Source of the DNA: Marchantia polymorpha subsp. ruderalis
Lineage: Eukaryota; Streptophyta; Marchantiopsida; Marchantiales; Marchantiaceae
Assembly (NCBI GenBank): GCA_037833965.1
Contig: AP031354.1
Coordinates: forward strand, 15,292,001 to 15,356,000
DNA: 64,000 nucleotides
Direction: 5' to 3'
Shown piece after piece: positions 23,967 through 34,023 of the stretch. Under the pieces are notes generated by a model that was not told the origin of the DNA, did not search any database, and saw only the letters and a program-made list of their open reading frames with translations. How positions within the stretch are numbered: position 1 is the stretch's first letter; the number at the start of each line of letters is the position of its first letter. The position numbers and the translations under genes are program-made.

Positions 23967-26900
23967 CATTACCAGCTTGACGCCAAGCTAAACTTCTGTC
24001 TCTGGAATACGCGGCGAGTCTACCGAGACGTAGACCGCACGAAGACAAGTGTCTAGCCTTGTGCCCTCGATACAGATACAGCTGATCGACAACACTTTCT
24101 AGCTTACGTGATCTGCTAAATGATCGAGACCTTGTCTGCGGTCCAGATTGTTGTACTGTACTGTATGCAAAGCAGGTAAGCACCAACGAAGCCTTATAGG
24201 CACGTAGAGCTTGACAGTGCATGAAGGCAGTCTCGATCGACGGAATAAACAGTAGTCATGGTGATCAGAGTCAGAGACAAAGCAGTCAACCGATTCAGAA
24301 TATTACATCGAGACTCTGAGAGCAGTCTTTCGGCTGGTTGCAGAGGTCCGCATCTGTACCAAGTTCGGACGAATCGGATGACTGACCAGCAGTCTCCACC
24401 TTCAAATTAGTTGACGCGTACTGCTCAAGATTCGTGAACAGCAGGTTCACAGGCATTTGTTGGAGATCGAGCGCAGTGCTGCTCATTTGTCCATCGGCCA
24501 CTTTCCCGATGTGATCATCTCCTCCACTCCGACGAAGGTTGCGTCCTCTACAAGGAACGCCATATCTCTTGCGTAAACCCCAAGTCAGCAACATGGCGAC
24601 TGCGGTAGCCGCCGGTACTGTCCTTGCAGCATAGCCATCTCAATCTCTGGCATCGATTAGATCTTTACTGACATGTGGTCGGAAGTAAGTAGTTTCGAGG
24701 AACGCAACGAGAGATTTCATGCTTGTGAAATAGAGATGTAGAGTCAGTTCAGGAGTTGTTTTGGTTTTGTAAGTTTCATTCATCATTCGAACGAGGATGC
24801 TACAAAGTACTCAGTGTATCAGCGAGTTAATTCCACTGATACACTAATTGTTGGCCTGGCCGAGAATTCAAACTTTCCTTGTCTTTCAAATCCGTGGTTC
24901 ATCCTCGTGAGGTTCGAGATGCCACTTTGTTGGAGAATATGGTCAAACTAGGTGTGGACCAGAGAGACCATGGATGGGTATAAGAGCCTGGAGTGCCAAA
25001 TGACTGCTATCCCGCCATGTCCCTGGTCCGAAGGCTGATTTCCTGTAGGACCCGAAGAGTTATGCCAGAATGCTAGAAACTCCCAGTGCCTGTACCATAA
25101 GCATAGAGATCCCTGCTTCTTTGCTGTGATACTTAGCGTCGAGCTATCGACAGTTCTTTATCTGATATCCTCTCAGGGTGGCATTGCAAAATGTGTTACT
25201 CGTTCGTAACATATAGTTACTTCGCTCTTTTGCTTCTCATCTGAATATTGTAGTAGAATTATGAATATGTGTACCTTGAAAGGTTAATAGACTAAAGCGG
25301 ATAACTATCCAACTGAACCATTGATTCTGAAACAATGTGCGTTCCAAACCACTTCTTAAAGTAAAGCTTTAATGTAGAGCCAAGCTTTTTATTTTCATTA
25401 TTTTGCTTTCGTTGTCTCCACATATTGGGCTGAAGGTAAAACATTTCCATCAATGGCTGGGAATGAGGTTTTTATGTAAATATGCCGAATGATCCCGGTA
25501 TAACGTTGTTGATTTGGAGCCAGATTTTGCACGTAATCAAAAGTCCGCTAGTCTACTAATCCGGCCAACATAAAAACAACGGGAAGACTCGATCAACGCG
25601 AACAAATTCTTTTTAAGTGGACGTGACACATGTGTCAATGGTTCAGTTACATAAGGGTGTATAGTATATAAGAGAGAGTTTAATTCATGCACTAATAAAG
25701 TACATTTTATTAGATTACGCTATTTTTTGCTGATAAGCTTGGGTCAACTACAAAAATTTCAGTTTTTCTATCTCAAGTGACTGGAAACTCTTGTATGATC
25801 TATCATTCACATCACTACTAGGATACACGTTTTATTCGCGTAACCGGATTCAAGCAAGAAAGACGTCAATTATCAAACTGTTCGAAGGCGCTCTTTGATA
25901 TCGTGTGCAACATTAAATTACTAAATGATATCACATCGAATAATGAAAATCATTGATTCAATAATTGTAAGAATTGTTAGATACTTCAGTCATACTTACA
26001 GTTCAGGTGAATATGAGTATTTATGAAAAATACCAACTTCCCATAACTGAAGTGGTCAAGCTATGAATATCCTATGTCGTGTATTGGTCACGGAGGTGCT
26101 CTTCTATATCCAAGTCTACATTCATCATTTCATCTATGAGATTTGCCTCGGGTTACCAATTCTCAATCCACCTTCTGTAAGAATACAATCACATTGAGGT
26201 ACGTAAGTTTGCAATGTCACATAAATGTTGACATTCGGAATCTGGATCGTACTATCCATGCACCAAAGAAAGACGACACTCAAGCACGGCGGCCTTCAAA
26301 ACGATCACAGTGGAGGAATTGACGACCGCGTTGTCTATGCGACCAATTCTTGTGGACCTAGTCCACTGACAATGCAGGACATGGTCGAGTCATTTGTGCC
26401 GCATATCTGAACACGGGTGGTGTCCTTGGCTTGGCGATTCACATCACAGACAACTGCAAATCATCCGCAGGACTCTTACCAGGAATCAAAGATTGAGGGT
26501 CGAAGAACTGAGATCGACTTTTTCTGTTCACGACGAAAGCCATGACCTGGCTCTCAAGCCTTATATGAAATATAATGAGGATGCAGCGCATGGATTGGAA
26601 CCTTGATCATAATGCTTGCAAAAGACTCAAGATTCCCACCACATCCAAAATCATGTCTGTGAAGGTACGATGAGCGTACTGTATGATTTCTTCCATTTTC
26701 TTATCATTTTGTGCGTAAAATACATGTAATAAACAAACAAGTACCAAGGAGCATAATGGTACAGATTTATTTTCATAGGGACAAAATCAACACAGAAAAG
26801 TAAAAAACCGTTATTGATTAACATTCTATTGAAAAGTTTTATTTCTCAGGCACATGTCACTCCCACAAGACACTGTTCGATTACGACAAAAGGTCCGAAA

Positions 26901-27300
26901 GCAGAGTATAATCACACACACAAACTAAAAATTGTCCAATCAAAGCCTGCACTTAGTATTCAGGGAAAAACTTCCTAGAATTGCACACTCTAAAGCCTCC
27001 TGCTCCGTATATCCAAATTCAAACTTGCTTAAATCCCAAATAACCCCAAGTACACTCTGAACATTCGAATCGGACACTAGCGACTTCAAATGCGGTATCT
27101 CCAACATATTGAAGCACATCAGGCATGGTGACAGACGCGGACACTAGCGACTTCAAATGCGGTATCTCCAACATATTGAAGCACATCAGGCATGGTGACA
27201 GACGCATACAACTTCACGAACGCGCACGATAAACACAGATTGAAAACCAAGAGAAGTCAATTGACAGAAAAGACCACTAACAAAAGAGCCTTGGACCTCT
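23967..27300. other. Intergenic stretch, no recognisable gene
   Basis: Only short overlapping open frames are present (for example 24295-24594 minus, 26225-26410 and 26394-26606 plus). They carry no domain, membrane segment or convincing exon borders. A short tandem duplication lies at its right end (27071-27204). Confidence 0.5.
27071..27204. repeat. Tandem duplication, 2 x 67 bp
   Basis: 27071-27137 and 27138-27204 are identical by eye. The unit is not a multiple of three, so the duplication would shift any reading frame across it. It lies just beyond the 3' end of the coiled-coil pseudogene. The perfect identity suggests a recent event. Confidence 0.9.
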
Positions 27301-27304
27301 TTAT

Positions 27305-28659
27305 TCACTATGAATTCCTAGACAACTCAACCGCATGAGGTGAGCTATCATCAAGCGCGGAAACATCCGACGCAACGGTTACTGCGTCCGCTGAGCTCCC
27401 ATCCCCTCCTAGTCTATTCAACACGTCTAGAATCTCTAGCTCTAAGTTCTCCCCCGCTTCTACTAACCCAGAAGAGAAAGAATTGACCGATACCCGACGG
27501 TTCCAATGGTCTTGAGCTTCATCAATCGTCGCTCCAGCGAATCCAATTTCATCCACTTCAACGTTTGAACTTTCCACTCAACAAAATCGCGCAAACATCT
27601 CTCAACCCGCAAACGCAAACAGTCCGTGGTCTCCTCCTTCAGTTGTCAAAACACCAATTTTGCCGCTTCCACTCTGGTCCGCGACGTCTCTAACTGCTCC
27701 TCAACCGTCTTCAACTGATCTCGCAACCGATCGCAATCTGCATCCAACTTTAATCTACATTCGACCTCCAAAGACTTGGCAGTCTCGCAATACGTCAATC
27801 TCTTTGTCCAACTAGCCACTTGAGCCTTGTGTTTCTTCGTATGCTCCGTCAAACTCGCCATAAGTTCATTCGCACGTTGCATCTCTTTGATGTGAGCTTC
27901 CGTGGGGCCGCAATTCTTACCCAAAGTTCTATACTTTCAGTTTTCATAGTCGCAAACTCTCGCCGAAGACCTCCGGTTCTCAATTTTTCCTCCTCACAAA
28001 GCTCCTTCTCCTTGATTAGGTTCAACCAAAGGACTTTGCACTCCATATTCTTTGTTCGAAGTTGCTCCTCACGCACCTCGCTGCTGCGCACTCTACTGTC
28101 ACCCTCTTCATCTCTTCAACAGTCTTCTTTGAAGCTGCTCTCTTGCTTCAGGTTGTATTCCTAAGCATCTGTACATAAAACCCAACTTCCTCCGACACCA
28201 CGTACTTCTCGCGCGTCCCGTCCATGTACTTTAGCAAGGGAACTACACTGTACCGCAAGAAGTCTGGGAACGCGACTGCCACCTCATTCGGCTCTTTCGA
28301 CGAAGATCTCTTTTTGACTTCAAGTTTTGCCATCCCCGAACACACCTGAGGCGGTGGAATCTCAATGGATTCCACAATTATTTCTCCAATCTGCTCTACT
28401 ACATGCTCTTGTATCTCCTGTCCAAGAGTGAGCTTCTTCACATGCTTCTCGCTAGTCTTCGGCTCTGGCACGTCTGCTCTATCCAAAGATCTACTACTCT
28501 TATCCGTAAAAGTCTACTTCTACTTCGAAGGCCAAAGACCTTGACTTGAAGTCGCCTTCCTATCCCCCAAAAATCTCGCTTCCTCCCATAGAGGTTTCTC
28601 ACACTGTACCCCCAATGGTACATACTCAGGAGTTCAAAGATTTTCTTCTGCAACTACAT
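27305..28659 (-). pseudogene. Coiled-coil repeat-family protein, 3' half, broken
   Basis: The minus strand holds successive pieces of one protein in shifting frames. First comes a segment read from 28659 with TPEYVPLGVQC; then 28486-28148 (LTLGQEIQEHVVEQIGE, then VVPLLKYMDGTREKY); then glutamate/arginine-rich coiled-coil pieces at 28091-27849 and 27924-27646; then an acidic C-terminal piece at 27577-27308 (DAVTVASDVSALDD). Several frameshifts and stops separate them. The style closely resembles a large repetitive family of uncharacterised proteins I remember from Marchantia; its function is unknown to me and it may be transposon-derived. The 5' half lies at 39954-41311, on the other side of the inserted gypsy element, and the two halves join in frame at the insertion point. 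Confidence 0.65.
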
Positions 28660-28773
28660 TGTCGTGCGAATACATATCGCCATACACTCTACATCGCTGA
28701 CATGCTACTCACATACACATACGCACACATACACACATATAAGGCGCGAGAGAGTACACACTCAAATGTCACA
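28660..28773 (-). repeat. Partial LTR (first 114 bp) at the left border
   Basis: Identical, except for one base, to the first 114 bp of the complete LTR (29184-29071). It follows the end of that LTR with only GT between, giving the junction TTTCA-GT-TGTGACA on the minus strand. It ends GACA and is followed by host ATGTAG. This LTR-to-LTR junction is what a two-LTR circle contains. Confidence 0.8.
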
Positions 28774-28775
28774 AC

Positions 28776-29184
28776 TGAAATAAACGGGAGATTTCCCACT
28801 GGAATTCCCGTCGGTCAATTACCCTACTGGCAACAAACCGTCACCGTCACAAACATGAGTCAAGCCCAACCCACTCCACACTCGGAGAATCTAGGTCGAC
28901 GCAAAGAGGAAAGTCTCTCCACGCTCCCAACGCTTCCAGGCTCGACTCGAAGAACTAACGTTCTTCGAGCCGTTCCCGACTCTATACCCCTCGTGACCCG
29001 AACCCTATTTCCACGTCTAAATATAGTAAGTGCCTAAACTGCGTGAGCCGACTCGTAACTACATGACAGCTGTCGTGCGAATACATATCACCATACACTC
29101 TACATCGCTGACATGCTACTCACATACACATACGCACACATACACACATATAAGGCGCGAGAGAGTACACACTCAAATGTCACA
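28776..29184 (-). repeat. Complete 3' LTR, 409 bp
   Basis: On the minus strand it starts TGTGACATTTGAG and ends CCGTTTATTTCA, so it has the TG...CA ends of an LTR. It directly follows a purine-rich tract. Inside lie a TATA-like TATAGA, a palindrome (28946-28955 with 28960-28969, loop TAAC) and, at positions 115-118, GCTG within the palindrome GACAGCTGTC. This boundary choice explains the polypurine tract and the TG/CA ends better than starting the LTR at 29066. Confidence 0.8.
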
Positions 29185-29200
29185 ACTCGCCCCCCTACCT
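29185..29200 (-). promoter_or_regulatory. Polypurine tract priming plus-strand synthesis
   Basis: On the minus strand, AGGTAGGGGGGCGAGT lies immediately before the TGTGACA start of the 3' LTR. A purine-rich run in this place is where RNase H leaves the primer for the second DNA strand. It is interrupted by two or three pyrimidines. The final GT also appears at the LTR-LTR junction at 28774-28775, as expected if it belongs to the end of the linear cDNA. Confidence 0.55.
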
Positions 29201-29349
29201 GGCGGTCAGGTCCCTCTGACTCCCAGGTAGTTCTATCTACAACTACATGCTATACACCTTCGTGGGTGCGCGAACCAGTAGGCCGGGTGCTATGTCGCCC
29301 CATCATTAGTCGTCTATCTGCAATTCATAACATGTGAAGATCAAGTCAT

Positions 29350-32300
29350 CTATCTCTCTGAAGTACATCGAGGACAAACCCATCGTCCAGCCGGAATAAC
29401 ATAGATAGGCGGAGTCAGGCACAACATGTGCCATCCCCTAGAACACCTATCACACACCAACATACGGGCCGCCTGACTAGCTGATCCACACAATATGCAC
29501 CTCAAGCCAGCACGTACTATCGCTAAGCTTGGGTCCATAGTGCCATCTACATTTGGGAGGTGACATGGCGCACAATTGCGCACATGATCCTTCCAAACAA
29601 CGCCGTCATGACCCTCCAACAGGAGAACTCCAGAAAGTAACACCTCCCGCACCCGCAAGATTGTGCGTCCCGCCATCACATCCAATGTCGTCGGTGCAGT
29701 CTGCTGTAGATAGACGTAGTCTCCCACATGGAATCTACGAATTGATGGTCGATAACCTCCTCCCCGAATGGTTGCATACCGCAACGTATCTCTATGTTGA
29801 GCAATCGCAAGATTCTCAAACGCTGCAGACATAACTCTCCGAAAGAGCTCTGCACGCTGAGAACATACTCTCACCCACATATTCGGGTCATCAAGGTTCA
29901 CCACCTCGCTAGACTCACGACGAATCGATGTTGGCAAGTCTGGATCCCGGCCGTACAATAGAAAATATGGTGAGAAGGAAGCCAAGGATGCCTGCCGACT
30001 GAATCGATATCCCATGGCCAACCACGGTAACTGGATATCCCAGTCCCCAAGATGACCTTTTGGCAGGCCATACTTGCGCAACGCCCTCTTCACCGTCTGT
30101 ACAACACGTTCAGCTAAACCATCCGCCTCTGGATGATCTCGCGACGTGGTCCGATGATCAATCAGTGCCTTGTCGCACAAAACCTGAAACTTCGTTCCCT
30201 CATCGGTCAACACCTCAGCTGTTGCACCATAGTGACTAAGCACTCTGTCAAGGAAAGCATACGCTACTCCCTCACTTGCCTTGTCAGGTAATGCCACCAA
30301 CTCAATCCACTTGGAGAAATGCTCCATCATCACCAACACATACCGATGATGTCGTACAGTCAAAGATAGTGGTCCAGCAAAGTCCAAACTCCAACAGTAA
30401 CCCAACCCCATGATGGGTAATGGATGTAACACTGGTGTCGGGGCATTGAATGATGCCCTCACTCGATCACAAACCATGCAACGTGATACCAACTGCTGTA
30501 CCTGAGTATGCATACCACGCCACCAATACTGACCAAGGAGTAAGCTGTATGTACGCTTCACTCCAAAATGTCCCAACTCCTCATGAGCATGCCTCACAAT
30601 GCGTGCTCTCTGGGCTGGATGTGGTACTACTCGTACCCTACCGTCCTCCCACACTCGGAGAACATGTGATACCTCCAATCGGTACCTCTTGGTCCGTTGG
30701 AGAACACGATCTCGCTCCTTGGCACCCACTGTGCCTGGCACCATGCTGGTCCGTAGGAACTCCAACACCAATGCATCATCGTGAACATCACGCTGATCCA
30801 CACCACCATCCTCAACCTTAGGATTTGAGGATCGACCATCTATTCTCTGACTAGAGTAAGATGTCATATGATCCTCTCTGCTGGAGTTCCCACGCAACCA
30901 ACACATGAAGGCAGATGCATGCCAACCAGGCACCATCTCCTCGTCAACCTCACCATGCCATCTAGCTCCAGTGTCATCCTCCTGGCTAGTGCATGGGTTT
31001 CGACTCAAACCATCGGCATCTAGGTTCGCAACTCCAGGTCTATGCACTACCTGAAAGTCGTACTCGTGTAAGTTGAGAGCCCACCGTGCAAGCTTCCCTG
31101 TAAGCTTGTCGGACTCCATCAACCACTTGAGCGGTTGATGATCAGTAACAAGGGTGAACTGCGTACCAAACAAGTAACACATGAAGTGTGCCACAGCCCA
31201 CACCGCTGCCAAGCACTCTCCCTCGTACGAACTATACCGCGACTCCGTTACATTGTTCGAACGACTAGCGTACGCAACCACAAACTCCTTGCTCTCATCA
31301 TCACGCTGCGTCAACACCGCTTCAAGTCCCAACATACTCCAATGAGTGTGCAACTGGTATGGACGACCTCTGATAGGTCTCCTCAAGATGGGAGCGGCCA
31401 CCAACCTGGCCTCGAGCTCAACAAAAGCTCTCTCCTGCTCATCTCCCCATTGCCACTCCTGATCCGCCTTCAGCAACTGGTTCAAAGGCTTGGCTATAGC
31501 ACTGAACCCCTTCACATACCTCCGGTAGTAGTTCGCCAAACCCATGAATGCACGAACTCTACTCACATCCGTGGGACGAGGGATGCGTGCAATAGCCTCC
31601 ACCTTTGCTTGCTGAACTCCTAAACCACCTGGGTATATCACATGACCCAAGTACTCAACCTTCTCCTGGAAGAACTTACACTTCCCAGGATGTAACCTCA
31701 AACCATGAGCCCTCAATCGCTCAAACACAATCTGCAAGTGTATATGGTGTTGCTCCACAGTGTCACTAAACACCAAGATATCATCAATGTAACATCTGAC
31801 AAAATCCAGCCCCGCCAAGATTCTGTCCATAACCCTCTGAAACTCGGCAGGTGCATTCTTCAACCCAAAGGGTAAGAATCGCCACTGATACATACAATCC
31901 TTGCCGTGAAAGTTGACGCCCCAAAACGCTGTCTTGGTTTTGTCCTCCTCCCGAATTGGCAACTGATGGTATCATGCTCGAAGATCCAAAGTACTAAAAA
32001 TCCTCGCATGTCCCACCACATCGAAGATCTCCTCAGGTGTAGGCATGGCATACTTATCGGACTTCGTCTGCCGATTGATAGGACAGTAGTCTCCACACAT
32101 GCGCTTATCCGTGTAGTTGCCATGTACATCCTTCTTCACCGGCATGACAGTGGCTGACGCATACTCACCATGCGATAACTCCACTAGTCCAGCCTCCAGT
32201 AGGTCCAACGTCCTACTCCGAATCAAATCTCTCTCCATCTCACTGTATCGATAAGGACGACGGAAGATTGGCGTATCACTAGCCAATTCTATCCGTATAC

Positions 32301-32700
32301 CGGGTCCAATCAACGCACCCAACTCCTTCACACTGAAAGCAAAACAACTCCTATAGTCTCGTAGGAATTGTGTCAATCGTCGCCTCTCTCCTCCTGTGAT
32401 CTGGGAACCAATCAATGGCTCCCATTCCTCCTCCATATGCACACTAGAGGGAGGCGACACTGTCAATGGTTGCTACGCTACACACTGCAAAGAAGGGTTC
32501 TTCGTACCCTCCTTCGTAGCCACCTCCACATGAGAATCCTCTCCAACTGCATGGGCTGCAACTCTAGCAAGTCCTTTCGTCACGTCCCATAAACTCCAAG
32601 GATGACGAATATCTCGCCTGTCGCCCCCAGCCATTGCCTCTACCGTCTCGGGCGGCAATGAGCTAACAAGTGGTGTACTAACCACCAAATCAACGCGCAA
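29350..32700 (-). pseudogene. Gypsy pol: reverse transcriptase, RNase H, integrase, PHD finger (three in-frame stops upstream or within)
   Basis: Continues in frame from the methyltransferase. Reverse transcriptase runs from about 32330 to 31560, with catalytic YIDD at about 31790 and FLPFGLKNAPAEFQ before it. RNase H follows (about 31380-30990, TDHQPLKWL, DGLSRNP end). The integrase has an HHCC zinc motif near 30570-30460 and a catalytic core with SLDFAGPL, TDEGTKFQ and ADGLAERVVQTVK. The C-terminal 50 residues (about 29500-29353) form a PHD finger: Cys4-His-Cys3 with WHMLC and RWVCPRC. Stops interrupt the frame at 32475-32473 (TAG) and 31974-31972 (TGA, where the family has glycine in LRAGYHQL). 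The first catalytic aspartate of RNase H is histidine (THWS for the usual TDxS). Cells would use these products to copy and insert the element; the PHD finger probably reads histone H3 tails to guide insertion. This copy is inactive. Confidence 0.9.
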
Positions 32701-33936
32701 ACGGCGTTGCTCTGCCAAACCCAAGCTCACAATCCACGTCAAGCAGTTCAAGTCCATAGCTTGACTCAAAACCTGACGACGCGAAGCCTCTGAAACTGTA
32801 GCAGCTGCGGTGACACTAGTCATAAATCCCATCGCACGCTCTCTCTCATCAGCGTTGGGCTCCATCAACTGATGTACTGTACTGTCCTACAGTAGTCCAG
32901 GTTCACCATCACGATATGCATGTGATGCTGGATAACTGACAAATGTAGGTAAAGCCATCCGAGGCTGACCTACGCGGTTCACCTTCGCCATAGGTAACCT
33001 GTCAGCAACTCTCACTATCTGAGAGTGTCGAAAAATATCCAAGATACTGTCAACGGTGAGTGTAGGATCACGCTGCACAGAATCATATGCATCACGCAAT
33101 ATCTCACGTGGCAAAAGGTTGGTCCACCATAAACGTGCACGACGAGCCCGTGATCCAACCTTCGCAGCATCCAACAGTATTGCTGATCCAATCCATGCTC
33201 GGACTTGATGGACACTCGCCATCAACTGGACCCGAGTGTCATCCAACAATGGTACGTTCTCCAGAATGTATGCTGGAGAACGTGTCTGCTGCACTTGGAG
33301 ATGACGTAACACTCGCATCATCTCCCAAAACATCCGAGATCTTGGATCATGCAACCCTGTCCCATGTCCAGCGCGTGTGTGTCCCTAACATGGCCAGCCC
33401 GCAATCACCATATCAATATGGCCAACGCGGTCAAGGTCTGGCGCCTCCAGCAACAAAATGTCTGAAGGCAACGCCTTCTGGAATCCTCGGACAGCTGATC
33501 GCGGCAATAACGAAGGAAAACGCCGCATCAACTGTGCAACATGTCGTGAAGAGACTCGAAGTGCAGTCTCGTCCTTCTCCACATACAAGTATCTCCGTAC
33601 GAGAATACCTGACTGCAACACCGCAGCCAAACCTGTGCTGATCCCACCAAAAAGATCCAGCAAACAAATGCCCTCTGAGGTATACTCCCATGCAATAGGT
33701 GTAGTAATCAATGGAGACAATGCGCTAGAACCACCAACTAGCCGATCAGCTGAAGCCCTCTCTGGCTCTGCTGGTAAAGAGGCTTCACTCCAAGCCTTTT
33801 TCACCAACCTATCAGACTCCAACTGTAGTGCCTGGCACGAACTCCACAGTGGAACATCTAAGGGTGAAGTCACCGCCGCTGTGAAACTCACAACCTCCTC
33901 CACATCCTCGTAGAGTAAGGTATCGTCGGCAGACAT
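32701..33936 (-). pseudogene. C5-cytosine DNA methyltransferase domain in the gypsy pol frame
   Basis: Starts at ATG 33936. After about 88 residues come the cytosine methyltransferase motifs in normal order. Motif I is LLDLFGGISTG (about 33665-33633), the S-adenosylmethionine site. Motif IV is IAGWPC ending at 33388, the catalytic Pro-Cys. Motif VI is ENV (about 33261-33253). Motif VIII is RARRARLWWTN (about 33155-33120). A C-terminal block has ERERAMGF and LSQAMDLNCLTW, like motifs IX-X. Order and spacing resemble DNMT3-like or prokaryotic enzymes and are not circularly permuted like plant DRM. The expected reaction is methyl transfer to cytosine C5 in DNA. In this copy a TAG replaces the expected glutamine directly after the catalytic Cys (33387-33385), and another TAG lies at 32889-32887. 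The domain sits between protease and reverse transcriptase, so it would travel as part of the polyprotein. Confidence 0.9.
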
Positions 33937-34023
33937 GTTCCCCTCCTACAAGTCATCGGGCCAAGTAAGCACTCCGCTAAAACCCGCAACCGATGCCAAG
34001 ACCGCTGATGAAGATCCAAGAGG

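Noticed and set aside
28660-29066. LTR defined as 29066-28660 on the minus strand
   Set aside because: It would explain the outer borders but leaves a spare LTR piece at 29071-29184, no TG start and no polypurine tract. The 29184-28776 boundary has TG...CA ends and a purine tract.
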